Source: Eremophila alpestris peregrina (taxonomy: Eukaryota; Chordata; Aves; Passeriformes; Alaudidae). Taken from it: 64,000 nt of DNA. The stretch is taken from contig WMCF01000009.1 in NCBI GenBank assembly GCA_009792885.1, positions 1,775,054 through 1,839,053 of the forward strand. The letters are read 5' to 3'. The notes beneath the pieces were generated by a model, which saw only the letters and a program-made list of their open reading frames with translations, was not told the origin of the DNA and searched no databases. How positions within the stretch are numbered: the first letter of the stretch is position 1; each line of letters starts with the position of its first letter. A program made the position numbers and the translations under genes. This document shows positions 1 to 11,709 of the stretch, piece after piece.

Positions 1-2085
1 CCCTAATTGAGACCTGTAAAGCAACTACTGAAATACCAAGTGTCTAGACTGATACCACTGTCAGAGTGAAAACCACTAAACTTGGTGCTTCATAAAACAA
101 AGGCAAACCCCAGCCCTCTACTCCATAACATTAACTAGGAAACAACTAAAGCTTCATTATGTAACTGATCATGCTGCTTCCTTCCCACTCTGCAAAGAAC
201 CCACCCAAGCCCTTGCATTAACACTTACCTCAAGTGATAATCTTACCTCCTTCCCTTTCAATATCTTTGCTTATCTATTGGTAAAAACTCCATAGTACTG
301 TGTTTCTCCAGCAGCAAATGGCTGTGAGTTACCTACTACAAAGCTTCTAAGGCATTGCTATTCTTGCCCTGTATACACAGAAAGATGAAATATTGAAGGT
401 CCAAATGGGCTTTTCCCTCACATATTATCAAGAATGCATGCTGAGTATACAATTAAACTTGATCATTCTTCAGTGTTACGTAGAAATAACATTTGTCTTT
501 GTACAGACAGAAGAGCCAAGTTAAATTGTGTCCCCAGCTTATTTTGGGCAAAGGGTAACTCCACCTGATGAGTAATTTACTTGTTGCAAAATTGTAATCT
601 GTGCAGAATTACCGCACCTTACTGAAAAATCCCCTTCCCTAATTGATCTAGAGAAGAAACAAGTTGTACATAAGAGCAGCTTGGAAATCAGTCTTCTTTC
701 ATAAAGGTGAAATAGAACAAAGTGTCAAAACTCTCCATGCACAACTCACTCTCATCACCATCATCCTCTCCGAAGACTGCAGAGCTGGGTACAGCTAAAT
801 TCTGTACCTACAACTGCTCTATCAGGATTTAGGCATGGGAAAAAACCTCAGTTCTGCATATCCATAAAAGTGCTATGACAAACATCACTTTTTAAAAATT
901 CTAACAGTAATAAACTGCTAAAATTTGAAAATTTCTCTTTACAAGATTTTAGTACAAAAACTGCTGCTGCTTAATACTGTATCCATAATTGCAAGAAATG
1001 CTGTTTGAAGGTTAGTCTGGAAAGAAAAAATAATCACAACGCATACGATAGCAATCGCTGCAACCACTGTTAGTAATCTTAGTTTGTTTCACTCATTTAC
1101 TCTGAGTAAAGCCCTTTGCAATTCCATTATTAAGTACACTTCTCCACTTCATACAAATCAAAGGCAGCCCATCCTACAGCTTCCAAGTTACCTTGTGTTT
1201 TCTTCCATCTCACTCTGGAAGCACGGCAGAAAACGCTGTTGAATAGCACATCCCTGAAAGAGCTTTGCTGGCTCTGGTTCAAAATACTAACTGCCACATT
1301 TATACTTCCCCCACCAACTCAATTAGAATTTATCTTTTCCCATGTGGAGCTTTTTTTTTTCTTGTTTCCTAATGATGTAAATCTGGGCACCCAACTTTGA
1401 TCTGCATTCCCACTGTTCTTCACTTAATGTCATACACATACAGCAAGCAAGACTTTTAATTTTTTAATTTACAGTATTGATTGCTCCAAATTATGCCTTA
1501 CTGCTGGTACAGTAAATACATTCTTCTGAACAACTTAGTATGAAAAAAAATGCAGTTAGAACATTAAAAATACTGCTTTACAATGTGCGAAACAGAACCT
1601 TCAGAAGTAATGATGGTGGCTACAGCCAGGCACAGAGGAAGACTGCTTAGTTTTGTCTTTTACTCTACCAGCACATTCATTCCTGCACTCCATCTAAAAT
1701 TGCCTGTAACAAGGGATTCTAGGTGAATGTTTCTGCTGAATTAAGAAGATTAAATAACACTCAGCTTGGCCGTTAGCACTCCCAGAACAGGAGTGTTTTT
1801 CTCTTACACTAAGAATGGCTGTTCTCAGAAGATTTACTGAGCAAAGGACATCAATAACAGGTCAAAGCTGGAGGGTTTCTGAAGGGGAGTTACACTCTAT
1901 AGGTGCATGCAGCTGGCAAAGTCTGGATGAATTAGGTAACATGCTTCCCCTACATAAAAGACAGGAGGCTGGGCAAAACTGCCAGTTCACAAATAGCACC
2001 TAAATCAGATGAAATGCATTTTTATCACAAGCTTTAGACAGATTAATACATATCACAACACCTAGCACTGATTAAATTTAGAAAA
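1..2085. other. intergenic flank downstream of CYCS, no gene seen
   Basis: AT-rich sequence with many stops in all frames. The only open frame, 62 codons at 1815-2003 (+), resembles nothing I know. OSBPL3 would be expected further left from human synteny, but none of its exons is recognisable here. Distal CYCS 3' UTR sequence could extend into this stretch if more than one polyadenylation site is used. Confidence 0.6.
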
Positions 2086-2089
2086 ATAT

Positions 2090-2095
2090 TTTATT
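2090..2095 (-). terminator. CYCS: probable CYCS polyadenylation signal AATAAA
   Basis: The plus strand reads TTTATT, so the minus strand carries AATAAA about 430 nt past the CYCS stop codon. It is followed by a T-rich stretch (AATAAAATATTTTT). This implies a 3' UTR of about 0.45 kb (roughly 2075-2523). More distal signals cannot be excluded. Confidence 0.55.
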
Positions 2096-2523
2096 GGGAT
2101 TGGGAGTATTTTTTTATAGCCTTTGTTGTGAATGTAACAGAAGATGTATGGCAGAAGATGCCAAAAAAACACTGTGCTTTTTGATTTTAAAGAGCTGAAC
2201 TATCAAAGCTATTATGCTGCTGACAATTACTCATTTGATTATTTACATTTTTTTAAACAATGAAGAGGCAGGAAATGTTTAATTTTTTTTTAATTTTTAT
2301 GATCAAGGATGACTGAACCCAATTACATAGTCTTTGTTAAGTTAATGGCTGCCAAACAAATGTGTACTCCAGTGACCCACCGTGAGCAAAGTTATCTGAC
2401 TGGTGGTACAGATTTTAAGGTTAGACACAGTACATGTAAAAATAGAAAGTTTAAAAACCAATCTCATCACAGACATTTCCATTGCCATCTCCTTTGTGAA
2501 ATAAATAAGGCAGCAGATAACTT

Positions 2524-2997
2524 TTACTTTGCAGTGGCAACTTTGAGGTATGCTATTAAGTCTGCTCTCTCGTTCTTCTTCTTAATACCCGCGAAAATCA
2601 TCTTTGTTCCAGGGATATACTTCTTTGGATTTTCCAAATACTCCATCAGAGTATCCTCACCCCAGGTGATACCTAAAAGAAGGTAAAAAAACCACCAAAA
2701 CAAAAAAGTTAGTAAATTCAAAATAGCGAACACTTATATTCTTGTCCTCTGCTCAACTTTTGGCAGATTTTTAAAACAATCACCAAGAACTGAGTATTTT
2801 TGTCCCCTAAGGGCAGCTTTAAGTTTACCTTTGTTCTTATTAGCATCCGTGTAAGAGAAACCCTCAGCTTGCCCAGTCTTGCGTCCAAAGAGGCCATTCA
2901 AGTTGGGTCCAGTCTTATGCTTGCCTCCCTTTTCAACGGTGTGGCACTGGGAGCATTTCTGGACAAAGATCTTCTTGCCTTTCTCAACGTCTCCCAT
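2524..2997 (-). CDS. CYCS: cytochrome c, somatic (two coding exons, complete)
   Basis: Encodes the electron carrier between complexes III and IV in the mitochondrial intermembrane space, which also triggers apoptosome assembly when released. Exon 2 is 2829-2997, starting with ATG at 2997-2995. The intron is 2673-2828 (minus strand: AAAG|GTAAAC ... CTTTTAG|GT). Exon 3 is 2524-2672. Joined length is 318 nt: 105 codons plus TAA, the usual vertebrate length. Visible hallmarks are the haem-binding CSQCH (Cys14, Cys17, axial His18), GPNL, YTDANKNKG, ITWGEDTL, the axial Met80 in PGTKMIFAGI, and IAYLK near the C-terminus. The split Gly56 codon is the standard vertebrate intron position, so this is the real gene and not a processed copy. 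An 8-nt piece of 5' UTR precedes the ATG after an acceptor (TTCTAG|TACTGACA) at 3006-3007. Compared with recalled duck and chicken sequences, Asn33, Asn89 and Val100 stand out. Confidence 0.97.
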
Positions 2998-3793
2998 TGT
3001 CAGTACTAGAACCAAGAACACACACAGAGGTCAGTCCTGCAACCTCAAGGTCACCGACTGAGCTGAAACTTCAAAAAGCGTCCCCCTGGTTTACAAAACC
3101 AACACATGCCGCATGTGAATCTGGCAATTCTCCAGCACTGTCTGGCCACAAACTACAGCTTCTGGGCTTGAAAATTACTATGGAATCGTGAGACTACCTA
3201 AAAGTTATCAAGGTGATAAACACGCCTGAAGGGCAGCAAAAACCTTCCCTCGGACAAACCAAATGCTGCTGTCCCGCAGCATTTAAAGGCTACGGAGCAA
3301 TGTCTGAAGAACAAATTTAACATAACCTGTACAGCTGTAACAGGAGTTTCCTAGTCCTGAACGACCTCGTGTAAAAAGCACAGGCCTCTTGGCAGGCTTT
3401 TCCTCTGCAGCTGAAAAGCGCACCAGGCACGCACCCGGGCAGTGCCGGAGGGCAGAGGGCACTCGGCTGTCCCCATGACCCGGGATGACCCCAAGGATCC
3501 CGCCGGCAGCCACGCGTGAGGAGGCGGCAGGGCCCAAGGGCGCCCGCACCGCCCGGCTCCGGCTCTCCCCGCATCCAGCCTGGCCTTGAGCTTCTCCTCA
3601 GGCCCCCGCCCGCGGTCGGGCCGCCCGGCCCCGCGGTGACCTTCCGCTGCACCTCGGCCGCCGCCTCAGGCCGCGGCCCCGGCAGGCGGGAATGGCGCTC
3701 AGGACGGCCGAGAGCAATGCCCGCTCGCCCCAACCCCCTGCCAGCCGTCACCACCCCGCAGGGTCCGGCCACGGCCCGGCCGCCCACCCGCAC

Positions 3794-3960
3794 CTGCCTG
3801 TCCGGCTGTCCCGCTGCGCCTTCAGACACCGTGACCGCGCTCCGACACCCCTCGCTCCGTCTGCGCCCAAGGACACGCTGTACTCCGCCCTATGTAACCC
3901 GGCACCACCGCAACCAACCTCTGCCGGCGCTCGCGGCCCGCCTCTCCGCCGTGACAACCA
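3794..3960 (-). other. CYCS: likely CYCS non-coding exon 1 (approximate)
   Basis: Vertebrate CYCS has a non-coding first exon separated by an intron from the ATG exon. Inside the CpG island the minus strand offers a CAG|GTGCGG donor at 3793/3794, lying downstream of the NRF-1 and CRE sites. If used, intron 1 would run 3006-3793 and exon 1 would begin somewhere near 3850-3960. The 5' boundary is a guess; only the donor motif and the context are seen. Confidence 0.35.
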
Positions 3961-4002
3961 ATCAAGTACTAGTCTCTGGAATTCTGACTGGTTGCAATCA
4001 GC

Positions 4003-4010
4003 TGACGTCA
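4003..4010. promoter_or_regulatory. cAMP response element TGACGTCA
   Basis: Perfect 8-bp CRE palindrome in the CYCS CpG island. The rat somatic cytochrome c promoter is known to use CREB sites together with NRF-1, so this fits the gene. A second, one-mismatch site (TGACGTCT on the minus strand) lies at 4107-4114. Confidence 0.75.
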
Positions 4011-4160
4011 CGCCGTCGGAGGATAGTGGGGTAGGTTGCGACCGGCGGGCCCCCGGACTTCCTTCCTTCCTTCCCCTCTCCCCTCCAATCGCGGCGGAGT
4101 GATGTCAGACGTCACTCTGGTGCAGAGGGGGCGCGCGGCAGCGGGGCGCGGGAGTTGAGG

Positions 4161-4171
4161 GCGCATGCGCA
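4161..4171. promoter_or_regulatory. NRF-1 binding site GCGCATGCGCA
   Basis: Matches the palindromic nuclear respiratory factor 1 consensus (YGCGCAYGCGCR) across its GCGCATGCGC core. NRF-1 was defined on the cytochrome c promoter, so its presence upstream of CYCS on the minus-strand side supports co-regulation with other respiratory genes. It lies 158 bp from the perfect CRE and about 47 bp from the imperfect one. Confidence 0.8.
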
Positions 4172-4404
4172 CAGCGCAAATGGAAGCAAGGGTCGCGCGG
4201 CGCCCTCAGCATGCGGCGGAGGCAGTGGGCGGGGCCTGGGCAGTGACGCGAGGGAGCGGCGCCCGGCACGCGCGCGGTGCCGGGGCCGGTTTGGGCGGTC
4301 GGGCCGTGAGGGCGGGAGCAGAGCGCGCAGTTACGGAATTAAGGCGTTGGTGAGGGCGGGAAACGCCTCCGATCGCGAGTCCATTCTATGGAGTGAAGAC
4401 CTGT

Positions 4405-4760
4405 GTGTCATTTTGACCATGGCACTAAGTGCTATGTCCAGTCTTAAACACCTCCAAGGACAGCGACTCCACCACCTCCCTCCGCATCGCATTCTAATGC
4501 ATGATCACCCTTTCTTCCTTATGTCCAACCTGAGCCTCCCCTGGTGCAGCTTACAGCTCTGTCCTCCTGTCACTGGTTGCCTGACAGAAGAGGCCGACCC
4601 TCATCTGGCTACACCCTCCTTTCAGGCAGTGTAGAGAGCAATAAGTTTTCTCCTGAGCGTCCTTTTCTCCTAGCTAAACAGCCCCAGCTCCTTTAGCTTT
4701 TCCTCACAGGGCATGTGCTCCAGACGCTTCACCAGCTTGTCCATGAGTTTTAAAGGAGCC
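4405..4760 (-). mobile_element. CR1 LINE fragment
   Basis: Read on the plus strand this is the reverse complement of a CR1 3' segment: phrases such as 'gactccaccacctccct', 'cctcccctggtgcagctt', 'agaggccgaccc' and 'caccctcctttcaggcagt' are typical. The minus strand reads LVKRLEHMPCEEKLKELGLFS, which matches the C-terminal end of the CR1 reverse-transcriptase ORF. The element abuts the CYCS CpG island and supplies most of the misleading open frame at 4155-4634 (+). Confidence 0.85.
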
Positions 4761-7700
4761 AAAGGAGTAATGATGTGGAAGTGTTGCAGTAGCCAAAGTG
4801 AGGCTAATCCAGAAATCCCCCTGGAGAAGGCGGCCAGGGCCGCCTGGCCCCACAAAGAGCTGGAGGGAAGCGGATGTGTGGCCGGATCCTCCCTCTCTGT
4901 GGGATGCCAAAGCCACACTGCTCTGGTTATGGAAGGGACTGCCACATGAAGGGACAAAAGCGTCCCAAACGCCAGCCCAGCAGTGTGGTAGTGCTCAAAG
5001 AGGACATGTCAACATTCACACACACTGTGGCCTTCCAAGCAGAATTTGAATGGTGAATTCCAGACCTGACTGACAGCTCACTCTCCTTGGCAAGGAGGAG
5101 GAAGAGCTGTTGGAAAAGCCCAGTGCACTAATGTCCAGTGTTCACAACAGTTGGACTGTTTGCTTTAACTATGGATAAAAAACTGTCAGAATTTCCCACT
5201 GTCTGGCATTTGAAAAACTTTTTTTCCTGTGGGTGCTTTTATGCTGTGCTGGAACTGGTATAAGTGTGCCCCTGTAATTGCCCATGGAGAAGGGCTCATA
5301 TGAAGTGTCAACATGAAGCAGAAAGGAGTGAAGACTGTAAAAATACATCAGGGGTTTCTCTGAGGTTAGAATTTTGCAGATAATTAATAAGACCATTCAG
5401 AAATCCTAGTTCACCCCCTAGTTCACTCAGTGCATTGCCTTTCAAAGCTCATGCTGTCTAGACCTGTGTCTTGTGCATTTTCTAATACTTCATCACAAGG
5501 TATATACATTCTTAATTCTTACATTCAATATGCATTCTTAAACTTTTAACAATTTATGCTGTAATCTTATTGACAGCTCACTGGCCACAGTAAAACTGTT
5601 TTGCTTACAATATACAGATAAATTCATGTACTTCATGACCAGTCAGGAAATATGTGCAATGAAACTACTTTAAATCAGCATCTTGAATTCTGTTGACCAA
5701 CTCAAATCTCAAATCATGTCAGACTCCCATAATTATGAGGTTCACTGGAAAAATATTATTTTAAAAACTAAAGGTGTACTCTGTTTCTTTTATTTGCCAT
5801 TTGGTTTTGAACCTTCATGGTGCCTTTCACTTTCTTTTAGACTTTTATCATGATTGTAAGGACTGATTTTTATTTAGGAAGGCTTTTGTGATTCCAAGGG
5901 TCAGGTGTAACTTAATATCACAAGATTCATGAAAAACCATTGGTCTTTCCCGTCTTTAAAGAAGGAGGGAGCCGAAAGCACCTTTAAGCTGCTCTAAGAA
6001 ATTCCATCAGTGTAAATTCTTAACCCTCTTTAAGCCCTTGCTGTGGACTGATGCCTGCTGACATCTATTCAGGGGTTCTCCCTTTCTTTACAGAATGCAA
6101 ACTTCAAGCGTCTGTAACTCTTTTAATTTCTGTTGCATTTTGCCTTTTAAATATGTACATTCTCCATTCTGAGAACTGCATGTTGTGTTTCATAGTTAGC
6201 CTTTCTGATGCATGTGGAGGGACATTGTAGCAATGTTTTTTTCAGATTTTTTCCAAGAAGCTGTTTTTGAAAACTGCAGCTTAATTCAAGACAACTGGAT
6301 TGCCTTTTATAAAACTTCTGAAGGAAATAGTGCTCCCAGGGAAAATATTCAAACTTTGAGCTTTCCAGTGCTAAAGATTAGTATACTGAAATCAGTCTGT
6401 AAAATGAACTGTTGTCTTCTCAGCCTTAGACCTGACCACGCAGATGTCTGCAGTGTGACTGGCTGCCAGCAGTCATGATTTAATGTCCTTTACTGAAGGT
6501 GTAAATGATACACACTATTCCATACTGTATTATTAGTAGAAGCAGAAGTTCTGCCTGATATAAGACAGTAGTTTAGAGGATGTGTTTCCACCAGTAAAAA
6601 AGAAGTATCTTGAATGATTTCTTGTATCTGAGCACATTTGGGCATTACTACTGGTCAATCTGGAGCAACACTGTGATAAGAACTGACCTGGAAATAAAGT
6701 AGAAGGTGCAGAAAAGGGTGTTGTTCAAGGTGCCCAATGTTTACTTTTTGAAATTTTCTGTGATAGGACAGACTAGCAGTGAAATTTTTGCCTTCTCTGC
6801 TAAAGGTGGCATCTGCAACATATATGTGAAATCCTACATATAGCTTCCTATGTAGGGCAGAGTTTGGTGAAGGACTTCCAGAGGCAACACTGAAGACAAA
6901 GGCTGGACTCTGCTGGCTTTGTGGGTTTGAATTGCTGGAGTAAACTACAATGACTAGGGGTGCAATTTCAGTGCTCTATACTTAGCTCTACATACATTAA
7001 CATTCATTAGACTATTTGCCTTGGTGTGGTTTGCCTAGAAGGCTCATATTTTAGTCTTTCAGTTATTCACTGTGGTTACACCTGGAATACTTTGCCTTTT
7101 TACTAGCTTAGGCCATTACACACTGGAACTACAGTTATTTTGCAATTAGAATTCTGTGTGTAACTCTATGTAATTCTGTCCCAAAGGAAGGAAAAATAAA
7201 CCAAATGTGGCAAGTCCTATAGTAAACAAAACATGTCAAAAAGGCATCCAGATCTCTTTAAGAGGGACACTGCAAATAAAAGAAAAAAGGTAGCCTTGCA
7301 TTATGAACCTAGACTGGAGCTCAGAAGAATGTGTGATATTATTTCTCAGCTCTGTGCTAAACTTCTGGTTTGGTCTTTGACAAATAACTTAGAACCAGCA
7401 GTACTGACTGATTTGCACCATTATGATTTCTAAATTGCTCTGAAGCAGTTCTGAAAACCTGCTTTTGTTGTTGTTGTTGTTATTTTTTTTTCCTTCTGAT
7501 TTTATCTTTGCCTTTGTAATTGTTAGGGAGAAAGGTATATGTCTTCCTGGGTTTTTCAAAGCCCAGTTTATAAAGATGAATGAGTTATTCTCGACTGGGC
7601 TTGAAAAGTTTTTTATGCTGGTATCCTTCAGAAAGGAATATTTGACAGTGGCAAATGTATGGGTTTAGGGTTACTTTTCAACACTTTTATGGTACAAGTC

Positions 7701-10700
7701 CTGTCATTTGAAATATACTGCTGACCTTATGTTTATTATGTCTTTTACAGGCTATTCTGGGGGAAGACAGGAACCTGTTCACCCAAACAGGTAGGGAACA
7801 AAGTTGAAAAGCATTAGAGAGTGGAAAGAAATATGTCTGATGAATGGTGTGCCTCTAATCTTTACTGCTTGTTGTGTTTTATACAGTCTAAGACAGAGAA
7901 GCCAATTTTGCTACTGCTCTGAACAGTTGCAAAGGCAGTCTCTGAGCTGCTGCAGTTTCTAAAGGTGACTGTATTCCTTCTTAAGACAAAGCTAAATATT
8001 GGCCTAGCATTTACTTTTCTGTAACGTTTTACCAAACAATTCTTGGTTTTATTTTAAGGACTGCTTGTAGTAATTTCTTGTGCCAGTGTATTTATTCTTT
8101 GTGTAGTTGTCTCTGATAGTGTTGTGGGTTTTTTTTTTTTTAATGACAAGTGTTACATTGACTTGAGTATCTGGATTGAATTTAATGCTTAATTGCCCAT
8201 TATTGAAAAGGAAGAAACTATTCCCACATTTAAAAGAACTGCTGCTGTATTGTCCCATTCCTATGTTATAAAGATAAATTATTTGGGAATGAGGCATAAA
8301 AATATTTTCCACAGGGCATAAAGTGGCAGTTGAAGGATTTGATCTTAGCAGAGGAAGGCAGAACTTGGAGTTTTTTCTGTATCTGCTGTTCCTGTGTTTT
8401 TGGAGAGTGAGTTTTGTGAAACTGTGAAAGCTGAAAGCAACTACTTGGCACTAAGGGACATGCAAATGTAATGAGAATTGCCTGGCCAGGATGTTGTAGG
8501 TTCCACTTAGGCACAGGGTTGAGTCAATGCTGCCCAGCATTGCAGTGAGCAGTAAAAAAACTTACAGGAGGCACAGGTAGAGACAGCAGCCAATCCAGCC
8601 AGAGTACAAAGCAGAGCGGACAGCTGAGAGATTGCCAAGCTTTCCTAGCTGAATCAATTGCACAACCATTATAATGCCATGGCTTATTGAGTGACAAATT
8701 TACTGATGAGTTTAACAGGTGTGAAAATAGCAAAGTAGTTTGACCATTCTTTGATGCTGTGATTTTATGCCTCAGGCATGAAGATTTATTCAGCAGCCAT
8801 TTATTGTATGATAAAGTGTCCCCAGGACTGGGGTGGGTAGAAGTCTGTGTCATTTATCTGGGGATGAATCTGTGGGGATCCAGGGTTCAGAGTCACTCTG
8901 TCAACTTAAACTCAGACCTCAAGCTGAGAACATTGAGTCAATGCCTGCCTTCACTGTGTGGAGATATGGGGTTGTCCTGCTTAAGAACTTGCCCCAGTAG
9001 CTGCCTGAGGACTGATAGATGCCTTGATATCTGTGGGCTCACAGACAAGGAACCTTGGACCTCAGAATAAGATGTGTGGGATACAACTTCTCTGAAATCA
9101 TCTGATGGTTTAAGACAAGTAACACAACAAAGGCATCTTGTTTGGATGAGTACAGAGGAGTAGTGAGTATAAAACATAAGTGCATGAAGTTGTGGTAGTT
9201 TGCAGTGAAGAACAGAATAGCAAGAAAGGACTGAATGCAAGACTTGTCCTAGGATGGGACTGCATTGACTTCTGTTTTACTATCAGAAGAATAATTCTGA
9301 ATCCTTATAATCCAGTTCCCATAATGAAAGTAGGTTAAAAAAGAGAGGTGATTCAAGAGAGTAATTAATTAAAAAAAAAAAAAAGTTTTAGTTCAAGGAT
9401 GAAGTTAATTAAGTTAACCAAGAAAATAATTCACATTTGAAAGATTCAGGACCCAGCAATTTTCCAGAAGTTCAGCTTTTCTTAAAGACGTAATTGTGTT
9501 TCTTTTGGAAATGAACTTCAAAATTACCTTTAGGGATTCAAGAACTGAAAGGCAAATGGAAGGATATTCTTTTATCAAGTCCAGCTTTAAAGCTAGTCTC
9601 ATGCTACTGTGGAGTCCACCACAGTTTACTGGAAAGCTTGAAATAATAGAGGTATAATAAATGTCCTTGAACATTGTCTGAAAGTCTGATTGCATCTGAC
9701 AGAAAGCATTTTACAATGACAGTAATTTCTACTGGCTTCAATTTCAATTTTTAGATGGCAAGTAATTGGTCAAAACTACCCCATTTTCCATATTTTTTTT
9801 TTTCTTTGCAATGAATCAAGCAGTTGGAAGAATTTCTGGAATATCCTACTTGCAGGGGATGACAATTAGTTACATTGATAACACATTTGCTTTGTGTATC
9901 TGTGGGAGCCAAGGATTACTGTCCTCTCACTTACAGGATCAGTGGGGGTGCTGTCTTCAGAATAATCTGAGCTGTATAGTGAGAAGTACCTCTGCAACAG
10001 CCTAAATTCAGATACTGTGTAATTAGTCTCCAAAACACCAACTTAGCCCGAAGAAAAGCTTAAAATTAAGAGTCCATTTGTAAGGAGATTTGTATGGTTG
10101 GGTCTCCTTATGTAATGATGATGTGCAAATATAATGTAATCTACTAAAGCCTATGCATTTCTTGTGTCTAAGGTATAGGCCAGACAGGAGGACCTTGCAT
10201 GAAATATGAGCATTAGTGTGGTCCCAAGAGTTACATGAAAGTCTTAAAAATAAAACCTTTGCTTACCTTAGAATTTTCAAAGGAGAAGCCTTTTACAACA
10301 TAAATAGAGATAAGGCCATAAACTGGTGAATTTCTCTCCAATCTCCTACAGAAATGAAACTAGTGTGCTTTGGCAGGCTTAATCCTTGTAAGTGTAAACC
10401 CAGTTCTGTGCAGGGCTACAAGGCCTCTCTGTGCAGTAGCAGGAGGAGCTGTTGAATGTGAAGCCTGACCAAGTCCTGAGACAACGCATTCATGGATTGT
10501 CTTCTTCATACTCTTCATTGAGAGGAAGTCACTCCTGCAGGTGGTAGAACACCTGGGGTGTCTCTGTCAGTGGAGAAGTGAGTTTCCTCCCTGTAAGGAC
10601 CTAATGCTTGTCTTGCTGCCTGTTCTTCAAGTTTTCAGGAGTTTGGTCACCAAGTAATCACCTGGCTCATAGTTTTAGAATCAGATTTTATTAGCCCAGC

Positions 10701-10717
10701 TTCATTGGTTCTCCAAT
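4761..10717. other. non-coding interval, no gene recognised
   Basis: About 6 kb of AT-rich sequence. A short (GTT)n/T-rich tract lies at 7466-7490, poly-T at 8129-8141 and poly-A at 9371-9384. The open frames here (for example 6212-6478, 7233-7433, 8759-9070, all plus) are short and carry no motif I recognise. I looked specifically for upstream C7orf31 exons on the plus strand and found none. Confidence 0.55.
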
Positions 10718-10748
10718 TTTGACAGGGGCAGTAGTGAGGGTATGGACT
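10718..10748 (+). repeat. left arm of a 31-bp inverted repeat
   Basis: This 31-mer, beginning TTTGACAGGGGCAG and ending GGGTATGGACT, is the exact reverse complement of 13880-13910. Outside the arms identity falls off, though CTCC recurs just beyond the left end. The two arms enclose 3.1 kb that includes the misplaced terminal exon of C7orf31. I read them as inverted duplications at the breakpoints of a small inversion; a dispersed repeat present twice is the alternative. Confidence 0.8.
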
Positions 10749-11030
10749 GCTTCTCTTTGACTGAGTGACCTCTAACTGTGCCTTTTCACTAGTCATGGTC
10801 TGCTAAAATAAGCAATCCCTCCTAAGAAACATAGATGGCAGTTAAATCCTGCTACTTTCTTCATACAAAAACATTTCTGCCAGTCTGTCACAAGTGAGAC
10901 CTCCTGAAGGGTGCACTGCATGCTTACTTCAAAGTGAACATCCCCATGAATCAATTCTGCAGTACTCCTTCAGATGTCTTCACCTGTACTCAGCATTCCC
11001 ACTGTTGTCACCAGCTACTAAGGCACAATG

Positions 11031-11650
11031 CTAAGTAAAATAAAAAGAGCAACCAGCCTGGGTCAGCAGTGCAAAGTGACAGAAAGCACAGACCAGAAAT
11101 GGGATGTGAGCCAAGAGCAGGGCACTCTGTCACAGACTTGCTACCAGAAAATTCCTTTTCTTGATTCAAGCCCAACAATAAACAACCTTCTGAATATCAC
11201 TGACATGTTGCAAAAAGAAGCATGGTAGAGGCAGCAGCTTCCAGGAAGACCCAAATTTGAATCCCGTCCAAAATCTTCACTTTCCTACAAAGACTTCAAG
11301 CTCAGATATTTGGATCAAGATACAATATGGGAAAACCCAGTTAGCCTAAGTAAGCGAAGCTTACCACTGGGTGTAAAGCATGAGGAAAGTGGAATTTTGT
11401 TGCACAGACTTTGGCATCAAGAAGCATGTCTGCCTGTATGGAGACCAGAGGATGGGCCAAGAGAGATAACACCGCCTGAATGGATCCCTAGCTGTAAAGT
11501 TCCTCAGCACCAGACAGCACTGATGGAGCTGCAACATTCCTTCTCTAAGACAGCAGCACAAAAACATTTAGTGATTCTGTAAAATGAGAAAAAAATCCTC
11601 ACAGATAATATTACTGAGAGAAAGAGACACAAGAACTATGGTTTCAGTGC
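11031..11650 (+). pseudogene. SPMIP4: C7orf31 (SPMIP4) terminal exon, two in-frame stops
   Basis: One plus-strand frame runs through this exon and aligns by eye with the C-terminal third of human C7orf31, a sperm flagellar microtubule inner protein. Matches include ITD...W-RQQ, NPVSLSKRSL against DPVSLSKPSV, EWIP against GWIP, and SFSKTAAQK against SFSKTGAQK. A TAG at 11226-11228 falls exactly between the conserved Trp and RQQ. A TAA at 11580-11582 is followed in frame by residues that still align with the human tail (NEKKILTDN, YGF). Two stops inside aligned sequence mean this copy cannot encode the full C-terminus. It also lies on the opposite strand to the other C7orf31-like fragments. An AATAAA at 11698-11703 could be the old polyadenylation signal. 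The upstream splice acceptor is unclear. The family assignment rests on a recalled human sequence. Confidence 0.72.
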
Positions 11651-11697
11651 TTTTTTTATTTCTTTAACTGACACATTATTTTAAAAATGGAGTAACA

Positions 11698-11703
11698 AAT
11701 AAA
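11698..11703 (+). terminator. AATAAA after the C7orf31 terminal exon
   Basis: A canonical hexamer 116 nt past the second in-frame stop of the exon remnant, where a relic polyadenylation signal would be expected. Such hexamers are common by chance in AT-rich DNA. Confidence 0.35.
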
Positions 11704-11709
11704 AAGAAC

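Larger units (their letters stand above)
3400..4380. promoter_or_regulatory. CYCS: CpG-island promoter of CYCS
   Basis: About 1 kb of GC-rich, CpG-dense sequence in an otherwise AT-rich window, lying immediately 5' of CYCS. It contains an NRF-1 palindrome, two CRE-type sites, CCAAT at 3958-3962 and 4085-4089, and a pyrimidine-rich CTTCC run near 4059-4082. No TATA box is evident. This is the expected architecture of a housekeeping respiratory-chain promoter. Several long open frames on both strands here (for example 3317-3829 minus, 3516-4034 plus) are products of GC richness and lack protein-like content. Confidence 0.85.

Noticed and set aside
3317..4102. Several long overlapping frames on both strands in the CpG island
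   Set aside because: They arise from GC-rich, stop-poor DNA. The composition is Pro/Arg/Ala/Gly with no domain, and the frames overlap on both strands.
4155..4634. 159-codon plus-strand frame starting in the CpG island
   Set aside because: Its second half is the antisense of a CR1 LINE; the first half is CpG-island sequence.
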